Assembly: GCA_054601695.1 (NCBI GenBank)
Contig: BAAHQB010000015.1
Location: forward strand, 372,001 to 436,000
Direction: 5' to 3'
DNA from: Amorphochlora amoebiformis
Lineage: Eukaryota; Cercozoa; Chlorarachniophyceae
Length of the DNA stretch: 64,000 nt
Part shown: positions 30,804 to 48,797 of the stretch, in pieces
How the letters are laid out: the number at the start of each line of letters is the position of its first letter
How positions within the stretch are numbered: position 1 is the stretch's first letter
Notes under the pieces: generated by a model
Seen by the model: only the letters and a program-made list of their open reading frames with translations
Told to the model about the DNA's origin: nothing
Databases searched by the model: none
Program-made: the position numbers and the translations under genes

Positions 30804-30931
30804 TACTGTTGACCTAGTATATGTATGTGTGTATACTATGAGCCTATAACCTTTTTATAAATAGGCTCGGATGGGTTCATCTTCTCACGATGATAGTGCT
30901 TACAGCAGAGCTTTGGGATCTCATCGTGTGA
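9172..30931 (+). CDS. NtrC-type AAA+ domain fused to cyanobacterial-type 4Fe-4S membrane protein, 32 exons, 787 aa
   Basis: Exons: 9172-9429, 9863-9928, 10332-10383, 10727-10789, 11192-11282, 12142-12224, 13228-13263, 14032-14071, 14455-14506, 15444-15519, 16032-16087, 16526-16594, 17029-17166, 17864-17954, 18554-18636, 19377-19432, 19675-19745, 19999-20038, 20214-20277, 20620-20676, 21677-21714, 22412-22484, 23480-23515, 24019-24037, 24688-24794, 25272-25346, 26449-26514, 27815-27949, 28526-28648, 28716-28751, 29421-29467, 30865-30931; sum 2364 nt. Residues 1-86: signal peptide ([16 protein letters not shown]) and basic leader. Residues 87-291: sigma54-activator-like AAA+ domain with [10 protein letters not shown] (Walker A position), [18 protein letters not shown] (Walker B), [14 protein letters not shown], and [17 protein letters not shown]. 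From about 330: membrane segments with [53 protein letters not shown] and [13 protein letters not shown] (CxxCxxCxxxCP), then further hydrophobic helices to the end. Related fusions are known to me from cyanobacteria; redox sensing or electron transfer is inference. Confidence 0.92.
10175..10212 (+). repeat. Upstream exon echo of exon 10332-10383
   Basis: CAG|GACATTGTTTCACTTGTAATC against CAG|GACATGTTTGCATGCCTCAT. Confidence 0.55.
11626..11723 (+). repeat. Interstitial telomere-like tract (TTAGGG)n
   Basis: Nearly perfect TTAGGG units, the cleanest run being roughly 11674-11722. Lies in the intron after exon 11192-11282 of the sigma54-AAA gene. Confidence 0.9.
11936..11970 (+). repeat. Upstream exon echo of exon 12142-12224
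   Basis: GAGATAGGTGTATTGTTACG matches GAGGTAGGTGTCTTGTTACG; EIGVLLR then a stop, against EVGVLLRYG. Confidence 0.75.
15118..15346 (+). repeat. Two upstream exon echoes of exon 15444-15519
   Basis: Copies at 15118-15165 and 15314-15346, each after CAG: ACTTTTAAAGGGTATACC and ACATTTAAAGGACCT against CACGTTTAAAGGGTATACC. The first still reads [13 protein letters not shown] against [13 protein letters not shown]. (TA)n lies between. Confidence 0.85.
17167..17655 (+). repeat. GA-rich purine tract in intron
   Basis: Begins with the GTGAGG donor of exon 17029-17166 and continues about 490 bp as near-pure purine. Reading frames through it are low complexity. Confidence 0.9.
18145..18498 (+). repeat. 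Four upstream exon echoes of exon 18554-18636
   Basis: Copies at 18145-18172, 18272-18304, 18393-18424 and 18469-18498 of the exon start TCTGTCCATTCATGATATAT-GGAGAAGTGATG, three of them preceded by AG. All stop at the same region of the exon and run into (TA)n. Confidence 0.92.
20041..20180 (-). repeat. Interstitial telomere-like tract (CCCTAA on plus)
   Basis: Degenerate CCCTAA/CCCCAA units starting immediately after the donor of exon 19999-20038 and stopping shortly before the acceptor of exon 20214-20277. The intron is essentially this tract. Confidence 0.85.
22030..22090 (-). repeat. tRNA-like fragment, possible SINE head
   Basis: Minus strand AGCGCAGTGGTATAGTAG (A-box-like) and AGTTCGATTCAAGTCC (B-box-like) with a gap too short for an intact tRNA. 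The unique sequence down to about 21830 may be its body. Confidence 0.4.
22497..22838 (-). repeat. Long degenerate telomere-like tract
   Basis: About 340 bp of degenerate CCCTAA with a recurring CAACCCTAACGACC flavour, starting right after the donor of exon 22412-22484 in the sigma54-AAA gene. Confidence 0.85.
23350..23440 (-). repeat. Telomere-like tract near a 3' splice site
   Basis: CCCTAA units, five in perfect tandem near 23403-23432, ending about 40 bp before the acceptor of the 4Fe-4S exon 23480-23515. Second such tract in this intron. Confidence 0.85.
23520..23955 (+). repeat. GA-rich purine tract in intron
   Basis: Follows the GTAAAA donor of exon 23480-23515; includes a repeated GGGGAAGAGAGACAGTAAGG unit near 23840-23900. 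Confidence 0.88.
24560..24687 (-). repeat. Telomere-like tract abutting a 3' splice site
   Basis: CCCTAA units run to within ten bases of the acceptor AACAAAG of exon 24688-24794, so the tract occupies the branch-point and polypyrimidine region. Confidence 0.88.
25395..25420 (+). repeat. Downstream exon echo of exon 25272-25346
   Basis: GGATAAGAAGGTTCTATATACATATG duplicates the exon end and donor GGATAAAAAG|GTTCTATATACATG. Confidence 0.8.
25490..26085. repeat. Dispersed repeat with GGGTAGTACCG units and tRNA-like end
   Basis: Contains several variants of GGGTAGTACCG (25515-25555 and 25795-25830). The minus strand near 26075-26040 carries TAGCGCAGTGGTATAGTA, shared with 22088. Intronic. Parts match 27190-27490. 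Confidence 0.5.
27190..27490 (+). repeat. Second copy of the GGGTAGTACCG / GTCCGTTTGGAT repeat family
   Basis: TGAAGCGCGTTACTACTGGG then TAGTACCG matches 25490 (TGAAGCCGTTACCACCGGG); GTCCGTTTGGATAATGACTA resembles the minus strand near 26055. Intron after exon 26449-26514. Confidence 0.5.
28236..28525 (+). repeat. Pyrimidine-rich tract preceding an exon
   Basis: CT-rich sequence in the sense strand ending at the acceptor CTTAACAG of exon 28526-28648; works as an extended polypyrimidine tract if spliced as modelled. Confidence 0.75.
28961..29097 (+). repeat. Tandem duplication, two near-identical copies of about 68 bp
   Basis: ACATATACGTATGTAGATGT and TTAGATATATTTATA occur twice with the same (TA)n flanks. 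Confidence 0.9.
29725..29860 (+). repeat. Dispersed repeat copy B
   Basis: Partner of 6693-6812, in the last intron of the sigma54-AAA gene. It carries a 40-codon open frame ending DELKLMAF, but no splice phase lets it join the gene, and the other copy has stops and frameshifts. Confidence 0.55.
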
Positions 30932-31914
30932 ATCATAGGCATTCAGTTTACAGACAGAGCTGATGAAAACTTCAAAAAAAAATACATTGTAAATTCACGA
31001 TCTCATAGACGGTCACTGAACGTATGTGGATATGTCTAGATATGTGATATTTATCTACTGTGAAAGGTTGAAGATACAATATGCAAGTTATAGTTATTGT
31101 ACTAGTTAGCTAGGTTAGTAGTTGAGATATTAATATAATTATCTAGATTAAGTTAATTAAACTAACTACTACTTAGAAATCAACAGTCTCTCTTAGAGAA
31201 TCTCCAGAAACTACAACTGAGTTAATATTTTATCTAGTTATTTACTAGATTGCTTGGAAAAAAAAAAAAAGAACCCGAGTCTCAAGAGTACTTAAGCTAT
31301 AGCTATGTGATAGGTAAGTCTTCCTAACTTTATCTAGTTTATTTGGCCTTAAAGCTTGAAAATCGACCTAACCGCGCGCGCGCCTAACAACATCTAGAAC
31401 ATGGTCGTAATAATGCTAGTATCCTAGTTAACAACAATAATCGACCTGACACTACTAGACTAGTGACACGACCGATCTAGTCTTGTGTAGTACACGTAGT
31501 AGTAGTATGTTCTGTAGCTACGTACATATGTACAACAGATGTGTTAGTAGATGTTGATCTACTCTAGCTACTAGGTCTAGATGATGCATTTTACGCATTG
31601 TACAATAACACATATTAACACTAGAACATACAGTAGATAGACTAGAATATATTAAAAGGTAATTCGAACTTAAATCATTTTTTACATAACGCGAACGTGA
31701 CGCGAGAGCCTAGCTGCACTCTAGGCACTGCTTGACTCTGTAACTGTGCGATCCCATGCCTCCAGTCTTGAATGTGAAGTTAGAACCGTCCACAAGCGCA
31801 GGCGAGGAAGCCATGACACACTGACCGATTAGCCTGAGATGCAGAGACTTAGTCATTTTGCAAGCTTACTCCGTATATTGCGTGTTCAAGAAACTGCCGA
31901 AATGAGGGGATTGA
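30932..31914. other. Intergenic region between convergent genes
   Basis: Unique AT-rich sequence with essentially no (TA)n, in sharp contrast to the adjacent introns. It has many CTAG-containing words around 31100-31660 and a short GCGCGCGCGC run near 31374. It must contain both 3' ends. No open frame looks coding. Confidence 0.5.
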
Positions 31915-32503
31915 TTACTCTACCTTCTTTAGAGCTTTCGTGATGAACAACATGATGGTTTCTCCGGCAACGACATCATGTACGGTGTCTTTCAGCGGCC
32001 TCCCCCTATGAGTGCATGAGTTGGAGTTGGTATTCACTTTGAAAAACTTTAGGTCAGAGCACATTCCACGTAATGTCACCTCCAGACAAAGGTCAGTAGC
32101 TTGTTCGCCAAAGGGTCATGTTCTAATTGTGCATTATCCCCTTTCTCAGCTTTGATTCTAGCAAGCTCGTTGGCCCGAATACGCTCCTGAAACCCAATTA
32201 AATATATCGGGCTCCGAACACTTAGTCTTTTCTCCCCCCCATATGTATAGAAGACTTCATGATAGATTCAAGTTAAAGACAAACCTTCATCATCATGCGA
32301 AGGTAGTCGATCGCCATTTTGTCGGACACAGCGAACTCGTACACGTCTTGCCCCTCTTTCACCCTAATAATCTTGAAAGGGTCCACACGCTTGAGCGACT
32401 TCGTTTCAGACATCAAATCTTGCCGATTCAGCTTCCTCATAAAGTACCCTGGAGGCATAGAAATCGGAGAGGCTTGCGGCTTTCCTTGCTTCTCAGTCTT
32501 CAT
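31915..32503 (-). CDS. Small protein of unknown function, 3 exons, 138 aa
   Basis: Exons (minus): 32503-32285, 32186-32080, 32005-31915; donors GTTTGT and GTGACA; total 417 nt including the TAA stop. The introns are short (98 and 74 bp) and not TA-rich, unlike the rest of the window. The protein is charged, with no membrane segment: a basic N-terminus, then KRVDPFKIIRVKEGQDVYEF, a helical charged middle (MMMKERIRANELARIKAEKG) and HDVVAGETIMLFITKALKK at the end. I do not recognise the family. The frame stays open upstream of the chosen ATG for about 40 nt (VGFHPVGTARGLS), so an upstream exon could extend it. It lies head-to-head with the 14-3-3 gene, 203 bp away, which suggests a shared promoter region. 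Confidence 0.72.
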
Positions 32504-32706
32504 CGATAGTCCCCTCGCCGTTCCAACCGGATGGAAGCCGACGTGTGCTTCTTATCCAACACTTCGATATCGATATATTAAATCCTAATACCCCGAAAAT
32601 ACGGTTTCATAAGAATTCGGTTTCATGACATATAAAAATATGTGTAGATATATAAATATTAAGTGTAGATATGTATGAACCTGGCTTCCGGTACCTAGAT
32701 TCCGAA
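32504..32706. promoter_or_regulatory. Compact divergent promoter region
   Basis: 203 bp between the start codons of the unknown minus-strand gene and the 14-3-3 gene. A palindromic CGATATCGATAT lies near 32566. Part of the left side may be coding if the minus-strand gene has an upstream extension. Confidence 0.4.
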
Positions 32707-39832
<7,126 letters not shown>

Positions 39833-40353
39833 CAGGGCACGGTGTCACTGATCAGGATGTGTATACCTAGATACCTGCCTGTATATATATTGTCAGCCGT
39901 CCGAATTTAAATTAACGAACCGGTGAGGCGTATAAACTAGATTGCTATTAGTGCTAGTAGAGTGCTAGTCCAACTTCATTATGAGGTCACTCGAAAGCCA
40001 ATGTAACATTACTGTGTGTGTCTATCCCAGTTAATTTGAAGACATCGGATAACCATAATATAAATTTTTGTAACAAGAGTATTTCTGAGATCATATCCTC
40101 TAGTTGTCTAGATCTATCCTAGATATCACTACATCATTAGTAATATATACTAGTATAATTCGCTATGATAACACACATATATATATATATATATATATAT
40201 CATGACGTACTAGAAGTACTTATAGATATATACTAGATGTACTTAGTTCTAGATGTAACATAATTATATTCTAAATACCAGTAAACTAGAAAAGGAAATC
40301 CTATTTCAGAATATACAATTTCTAAAATTTTCGTAATCAACTAAATCTGAAGA
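39833..40353. other. Intergenic region between convergent genes (14-3-3 and 385-aa gene)
   Basis: Unique AT-rich, CTAG-rich sequence resembling 31000-31700 in composition, with one short (AT)n near 40175-40200. No coding signal. Confidence 0.5.
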
Positions 40354-40671
40354 TCAATCATATTGCCAGCTGGTGTGATTTATGACCTCAAGAACTTCGC
40401 ATCCCCTAGATTCCCTCTCAGTATTCATGCAACATGACCACACTTCACATTCCTGTGGGTAGGCAAAAGTAAAAGGTCCAGCATTTACATATGGATTTAA
40501 GTTTTAAAACATATTAAGATAGATGAAGAATACAAAAATATTATATAATCACACTACATGTATAATATTTATGCAATAAATATAAATATAGGTGTCAATA
40601 GGTATGAACATATATAGCACATATATATACATATTTGTATAAATATATATTATATATATGTATATATATAT

Positions 40672-40724
<53 letters not shown>

Positions 40725-40868
40725 CGTATATTATGTCTATTATGTATACATATATATATATATGTTATATATATATATATATATATATGTATGATTATAC
40801 AATACAAATTACCTCAATCGAGCTGTGCCCCCACTTTCCCGGATGATGATATTTTCGCTCTAATTTAT

Positions 40869-40900
<32 letters not shown>

Positions 40901-40980
40901 CATATGTATATTACATTTAAATATGTACATATACACACAAATATACACACGCACATACATACATACGCACACACGCATAC

Positions 40981-41073
<93 letters not shown>

Positions 41074-41077
41074 TATA

Positions 41078-41118
<41 letters not shown>

Positions 41119-41510
41119 CACTAGAACTGACACGTGGATATCTATATCCTTCTTTTTCCCCTCCATCTCCTTCTCCCTCTTCTCTCTCTCTCTCTCTAGA
41201 AAAGAGGAGATTTCGAGAGAGAAGGAGGAGGAGAGAGGGAGAGAGACAAGGAGACAGAGAGAGTTCCCTCTCCATCTCTGCCCTCTCTATCCCCCTCACT
41301 CTCTCCCTCACTTCTCTCTCTCTCACACACACTCTCTCTCTCATTCTCTCTCTCTCTCAGTCTCTTTCTCTTTCTATTTCCTTTGACAAAATCTATTATT
41401 TACCTATATCCCCAGGCTTATACTTAAAGGTACTTGGAAACTTCTTCTCTGGCTTGCCTGCATTAGTTAGAGGATTTACTTAGTTATTTATATGTATATA
41501 TGTGTATATA

Positions 41511-41553
<43 letters not shown>

Positions 41554-41636
41554 AATACATAAGTGCATACATATATATATATATATATATACATTTTACA
41601 TATATGTATATATATTATATTTACACACACACACAC

Positions 41637-41693
<57 letters not shown>

Positions 41694-41888
41694 CTAATAT
41701 ATATCCGTTTCAATTAATTGAGAAGAACGTAGTCTCTGAGCATATAGATATGGATATATATATTTGTATATATACACATATATATATGCTATATACTATA
41801 CATACATATACATATATGTAAATGTATATGTATGGTATCTGCATATACATACATCCATATAATATATATATATATATATGTAATATAA

Positions 41889-41921
<33 letters not shown>

Positions 41922-41975
41922 CATTATATTGCATAGATATTCATAGTGCATATATCTATATATTCATACGTGTAC

Positions 41976-42018
<43 letters not shown>

Positions 42019-42181
42019 CATGCATATATATATATATTCATACCATATGTACATATTTTCATTATGACCTGTTAAAAAGAACTTTGTATCTGATAGTGAT
42101 TGGCCAGGCTTTACAGAGTATGACAACCTTGCTCCTTTCACCGCTGTATATATATGTATACATTTATGTATACATACACAC

Positions 42182-42213
<32 letters not shown>

Positions 42214-42224
42214 GTATATACAAT

Positions 42225-42278
<54 letters not shown>

Positions 42279-42350
42279 TATTTGAAAGTATATATATATA
42301 TATATATGTAATTGATATATTTGATGTATACATATATGATGTATTTGAAA

Positions 42351-42399
<49 letters not shown>

Positions 42400-42416
42400 A
42401 TTGATATATTTGATGT

Positions 42417-42455
<39 letters not shown>

Positions 42456-43070
42456 ATTATAAATATGCATACATACCGATAACATATTACCTAAATTTTC
42501 CCCTAATCCAGCAACATTCTATATTTCTACATAAAACAAAAAATACTCACTAACCCGTAAAACTCTTACCGTACGTAACATAACCTCTAACAGTAAAATT
42601 GCTGACAATTCAACAGTCCGCTAGGTGGCGAAGTCAATGTTCCCAGGGCTAAGACATGCTAAATAATCTTATTCTAAACCATGAGGTCTGCTAAGGTTTC
42701 GCTCCCAGCATAACAGTCCCGCTAACTGTTCGAGTTAATTGAGCTAAGACATACTGAATGCACAATCTAATCCAACCGTATTGAGGAGTCCAGATGATGT
42801 CGTGGGTAGCCATGAGGTCGGCCTGTTTCGTCCTGAGCTTCTCGACCTTCTCTTTCGATTTCTAATATGTATATATATATATATATATTATATGTATGTA
42901 TATATATTATATTATATGTATGTATATATACATATATGTACATTATGGTTAGAGGTTAGGATTGAGGTTAGTAAGCGAGTCAGAATAGGTATGGGGCTTA
43001 GTGAGAATTTATATATATATATATTATATATATGTGTACATATATATATATATATATGTATATATATACA

Positions 43071-43120
<50 letters not shown>

Positions 43121-43141
43121 TGTATATATATATATCTATGT

Positions 43142-43188
<47 letters not shown>

Positions 43189-43835
43189 ATATATATATGT
43201 ATATATATATTGTATATATATATGTATATATATATATACTAATTTGTCTCTCTCTCTTCATATGTATATATATTGTATATTCATACATACACATATACAT
43301 GTACCTAAACTTAACTCTAACCCCAACCATAACCTTAATTCTAATACTTAACCCTAATCCTGACCTTAAGCCCCAGTCTCAACTCTTAACACTTAATCCC
43401 AGCCTTAACCTTAACCCTAACCTTGATCTTAACCCTAACCTTAACCGTAACCCTAACCTCAACCCTAACCCTAATCTTAACCTTAACCTAAACCCTAACC
43501 TTAACCCTACCCTTAACTCTAACCTTATGGTTACTCCAACCTTAACAATAACCCTTAAAACTAACCCTAACGTCAGCCGTAGCCTTAACCGTAACCCTGA
43601 CCCTAACCCTAACCGAGCTCCCACTTATTCTACACCTGTTGTGAGTTCACAAAGTCGGACTAGAGTCCGACTAAGACATGCTATGATCTGACACTAAACT
43701 TAACCCGGACCAAACCTCTTGCTGTTTTAGGAAATTTGCTAGCGTGTCTGGCCTTACTGCCATATCAATCATTTTACCTGGATATCAAATATATATATAT
43801 ATATATATATATAAGATAAATGTGAGTATTATACG

Positions 43836-43882
<47 letters not shown>

Positions 43883-44102
43883 ATATAAAAATATATATAT
43901 ATATATATGTAGACAATTTGTTTTTCAGAGATGCGAACACCAAGAAGTTTTTACATATAAGTATATAAATGTAACTACGCGACTTTGTTTACTATAAATA
44001 CGCACACCAACAAGTTTTTGCACATAAGAATATAAATAGAACTATACAACTTTGTTTAATATACGTAATGTATATGTACATACATATATATTATATATAT
44101 AT

Positions 44103-44133
<31 letters not shown>

Positions 44134-44521
44134 TTATCCATCAAAACATATATATGTAATGTCTATATATTTTTACATTCGCATATATATATATATATAT
44201 GTATAAATAAGACAGATTTAAGTATAAGGTGCAAAGATAGAACAATCCTAACCCAAATGACCGATTCGCTTGTAGTCAGGTTTCGTTTTCGGCTTGATAT
44301 GGAAGGGAACCTTTTCTTGGCATTCTTTTTCAAACTTCATTTTCGCTCTAAATCATTCATATATATATATGTATGTATATGTATATATGTATATAATATA
44401 TGTACATGTAAAGATGTATATATACACATACATATATATATTATATATATGATATGGCAGCCCTTACTGACATTTTTCCCCACCTTCTTATAGCTGTTGA
44501 TCATATGTGTATTATATATAT

Positions 44522-44561
<40 letters not shown>

Positions 44562-44741
44562 GTATATAACGAGGTAGCGTTTCATGGCATTCTTCTTGAA
44601 TTTCTTCTTGCTCTAGATGTACAACAGATATAATACATATATGCAAAATATATTTGTATGTTTTATATATTATACATATGTATATTTACCTATGTATACG
44701 TAAACACGCACATATATTATATTATATATATATGATATATA

Positions 44742-44773
<32 letters not shown>

Positions 44774-44893
44774 TTTATAATGATACCTTGCTTCCCTCTC
44801 CTTCGCTCTCCTTCTCTCCAATCGCTCCTTCTCAATTTGGATCTATATATATATATATATATATACACATATAAATCTAAATATATATATACA

Positions 44894-44948
<55 letters not shown>

Positions 44949-45057
44949 AAAATATTCCATGTAATGCATAAATGTGCATAAATTTTGGGTGTAGTATGAA
45001 TACTTTATACAGCTATCTACAGATATTTATATGTATGTATTGTTTATATATACATGT

Positions 45058-45101
<44 letters not shown>

Positions 45102-45283
45102 ATATATGCCAATATAAATGGTTCGTTCCGAATATGGATCTTTAAGTATATTATAATAATTTCGTAATAATAGTAATAATAAGGTTAAAGAACAGTTATA
45201 CTTACAAGTGACTTCCGCTTGTTTACAGCTATCTTTAGGACCTATATAATACATCTGTATATGTTCACATATGTATATATACA

Positions 45284-45333
<50 letters not shown>

Positions 45334-45539
45334 TATATATATATATATATATATAAATATGAACGTAGGCATTACATCTATACTGTAGAGTACACATAGC
45401 TACAGATAGATGCATTATGATATGTAATACTGCATACACGTGTATTACTATCATGATATGCAACACACGTGTAAATATGCATGTACATACTGTACACACA
45501 TACACACACATATTCGCACATATGTATGTACATATTTAT

Positions 45540-45574
<35 letters not shown>

Positions 45575-45665
45575 TTAACCTGTTCTGTTGTCTCAGGGGC
45601 CACGGAATAGAAGCCTTTCTGCTCCTCCCCAGGATCCTTATATATATATATATATGACATATAAT

Positions 45666-45744
<79 letters not shown>

Positions 45745-45845
45745 CAATGTACACGTACATGTGCACCTGATATATCCGCACCAATTAGATACTAATTTAT
45801 GTATATATATATACACGTTTATATAATATATATATATATATATAT

Positions 45846-45892
<47 letters not shown>

Positions 45893-46035
45893 CCAGTCGG
45901 ATGTTACTGAAGGTGCCTTCAACGCTTTTTTCGACAAAATTTGATGGATTCCAGGTCCCGACACGACAATACATTCTACATTATATATATTCATACGTGT
46001 ACGTTTATTCATACATACATATATGTAAATATATT

Positions 46036-46104
<69 letters not shown>

Positions 46105-46177
46105 TATACATATATATATACACATACATACATATGTACGTGCGTAATGTACATGTATATATATTATATATACATAC

Positions 46178-46240
<63 letters not shown>

Positions 46241-46479
46241 GTGCGTAATGTACATGTATATATATTATATATACATACATACATACATACATATATATAT
46301 ATATTATATATATATATATATATATGTATATTAGATTCGACGGATTCCAAGTCCCGACCCTACAATACATTCCATATTATACATATATTTATAGTAATGA
46401 ATATGTATAGATGTACATATGTATATTGCATATATACACATACATATATATATATATATATATTTATACATACATACAT

Positions 46480-46533
<54 letters not shown>

Positions 46534-46929
46534 TATTCCATATGTACCTGCCCTTAGCTTCCGGTTTTGGTGCCTTCTTGCTAGTTCTAATGGAAGTGTT
46601 AGAAAAGCTTGATACACGACTAGAGAGAAAAGGGAAAATAGAGAGGGAGAGAGCGGAGTGAATAGATAGTAGAGGGAGGAAGAGAGAAGAACGGGAAAGA
46701 GGTGAGAAAGACAGGGGGGGGGGAAGGTGAGAAAGGGAAGAGAAAGCAGGGAAAGGTGAGATTAGAGGAGAGATACTTATGGTTGCGGATTGATTTCGTA
46801 ATTCTCTTTTGTGTGTTGTCCCATGGAGCAATGCTCTTACCGCTCAGAGTTCTGTAATATGCATATACGTGTATAAAAAGTATAATTATATATATATATA
46901 TATAATATATATATATACATATATATATG

Positions 46930-46975
<46 letters not shown>

Positions 46976-47249
46976 CATATATCGTCCCACGGAGCGATGT
47001 TCTTACCGCTCATGGTTCTGTACATAGATGCATATACGTGTATAAAAAGTGTGTGTATGTATGTGTAAATATATATATATATATATATACATATTACCAA
47101 TATATATTAAATATGTATGTATAAATGTACATGTAATACATGTGTGTATATTTATGTGTATGGATATAATATTCACACACACACACACATATATATATAT
47201 ATAATATATTTATATATATATTATTATATACATGTATAATTTATATGTA

Positions 47250-47303
<54 letters not shown>

Positions 47304-47762
47304 TACAATTTTGTATTTCTTTCTACCCATTGCTCGTACACACAGTAAACGGCTTATTCGGCTGTGGCTTACGCGATGCTAACACCGCTCTCCTAGCCTC
47401 CTTCTGCAACACATTATGACACTAAGCTAAACCATAGCGCTAATATCACAGTTAGCATGACCGTAGCGGTAATATTACACTAATTATAATATGTAGCTCT
47501 ACAATCATGTACACAGCGCTAATATTACAATGTTGTAACACTTACTGCTTTTTCGGGTGCGTCATCGGCGTGAAAAACCTTTTCTGTCGTGTCGTATGTC
47601 ATTCTATATAATATATTATGTATATATATATATATACATATGCATATAATATATATGTATATATGTACATATATATATATATATATATATGTGTGCATAC
47701 ATATATACGAATATACATACATATACACAAATATAGACATCTATGTATGTATGTATCTATAT

Positions 47763-47802
<40 letters not shown>

Positions 47803-47886
47803 CGTAAGCATATTTTTACAAACGCACGTATAGATATATATACATATCTATATACTACATACATAATACATACACACACGGACATA

Positions 47887-47931
<45 letters not shown>

Positions 47932-48072
47932 GTATTATATACACACATACACATATACAAATACATATATGTACATAAACATATATACATACCTATATAT
48001 ATATATACATATATATGTATATATATATATCAATATATACATATATATACACACATATATACATATATATAC

Positions 48073-48106
<34 letters not shown>

Positions 48107-48328
48107 CTATATATATGTATGCTATATACATATATTTTATACATCCCCTAAACACACCACACGTGTCACAGCTTACCTCCCATGAATGCTCCCAATCTGA
48201 AACTTTGCCTTAAGTTTTTCAGGCCGTGGATATCCATGCTTGGTACACCCGGTATCACTTGACCCAGCCGGGCCCCGAGGGTATGGCTTCCCGGGTGGTA
48301 TATTCACGGCCTTGTGAGTTCGTCTCAT
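40354..48328 (-). CDS. Unrecognised 385-aa protein with C-terminal HPGKW...WSCC...GC motif, 16 exons
   Basis: Exons (minus): 48328-48177, 47603-47546, 47403-47342, 46851-46777, 46619-46548, 45975-45894, 45636-45580, 45241-45206, 44842-44787, 44347-44262, 43777-43716, 42861-42777, 42143-42069, 41457-41404, 40859-40813, 40452-40354; 1158 nt, all phases compatible, strong donors such as GTAAGC and GTAAGT. Features: basic, Pro/Gly-rich N-terminus; [20 protein letters not shown]; a Lys/Glu-rich coiled-coil-like middle ([19 protein letters not shown] onward); and a C-terminal [31 protein letters not shown] stretch. The His, paired Cys and Gly-Cys spacing looks like a small metal-binding module. No membrane segment or enzyme motif is visible. 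Similar C-terminal modules occur, as I recall, in flagellum-associated proteins; that is only a hint. It ends 521 bp from the 14-3-3 stop (convergent) and starts 469 bp from the ARL16-like gene (divergent). Confidence 0.8.
41712..41742 (-). repeat. Downstream exon echo of exon 42143-42069
   Basis: CTCAGAGACTACGTTCTTCT against ATCAGATACAAAGTTCTTTT at the exon's 3' end; donor lost. Confidence 0.5.
42276..42450 (+). repeat. Tandem duplication with (TA)n spacer
   Basis: GATGTATTTGAAAGTA, (TA)n, GTAATTGATATATTTGATGT occurs twice in the intron between minus-strand exons 42777 and 42143. Confidence 0.88.
43307..43617 (-). repeat. Long degenerate telomere-like tract
   Basis: About 310 bp of CCCTAA/CCTTAA units on the plus strand, in the intron of the minus-strand 385-aa gene between exons 43777-43716 and 42861-42777. 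It ends in ACCGAGCTCC, matching the ACCGAG junction at 63930. Confidence 0.85.
43915..44065 (+). repeat. Tandem duplication of about 70 bp
   Basis: Units contain ATGCGAACACCAAGAAGTTT / ACGCACACCAACAAGTTTTT and ACTTTGTTTA. Intronic. Confidence 0.8.
44580..44613 (-). repeat. Upstream exon echo of exon 44347-44262
   Basis: TAG|AGCAAGAAGAAATTCAAGAA and AGAATGCC against TAG|AGCGAAAATGAAGTTTGAAA and AGAATGCC. Confidence 0.7.
45112..45140 (-). repeat. Upstream exon echo of exon 44842-44787
   Basis: AAG|ATCCATATTCGGAACGAACC against TAG|ATCCAAATTGAGAAGGAGCG. Confidence 0.55.
46333..46374 (-). repeat. Upstream exon echo of exon 45975-45894
   Basis: AATGTATTGTAGGGTCGGGA then CTTGGAATCC against AATGTATTGTCGTGTCGGGA then CCTGGAATCC; reads [12 protein letters not shown] in both. 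Confidence 0.88.
46622..46775 (+). repeat. GA tract forming the sense pyrimidine tract of a minus-strand exon
   Basis: Purine on plus, so pyrimidine in the 385-aa gene, directly before the acceptor of exon 46619-46548. It starts just after exon 46851-46777, so it fills the intron. Confidence 0.75.
46982..47020 (-). repeat. Upstream exon echo of exon 46851-46777
   Basis: ACAG|AACCATGAGCGGTAAGAACATC against [37 protein letters not shown] against [11 protein letters not shown]. The flanking CATATACGTGTATAAAAAG is also duplicated, so the duplication includes intron. Confidence 0.88.
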
Positions 48329-48797
48329 GATATAACCACTTCCTGCTTTCCTATTCCATATTATATGTCAGTCCTCGAGCGATTATATCTCTGTAAGTTC
48401 CTTTTTTTTTGGTATATATATGCTTCTTGGGATGGCGGCTTGGAAGGCTATGCTATGCGATCTCTCAGTCTCTTTTTTCGATTTCTCTCAGTTTCGCTTT
48501 TAGAAGGTAGAGGTTATGGTTGAGGGTCTATATGGACGAAAAGAGAAGGAGGATAAAACGTGCACAGGACCAGCAAGCCGACCCTTACTCCCCCCGTGTC
48601 GTTTTCGGAGTGTGGTCAAAACGATAAAATTGCCAACTGTGACATAGCAGAGTGACGGAAACAACATAAGGACAGGCGCGGGACAAGGGCGTTGGATATT
48701 AGTGACAGATCGCACTAATGTTAGGGTAATAATCGTGACAAAGGTAAGTGACATTGGGACAGGGGCGTGACAAGGGACAGTAGGACCGGGGACGGGA
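48329..48797. promoter_or_regulatory. Divergent intergenic region (385-aa gene / ARL16-like)
   Basis: 469 bp of unique sequence without (TA)n between the start codons of two genes read outward. GC-richer near the ARL16-like start. Short frames present do not connect to splice sites. Confidence 0.4.
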
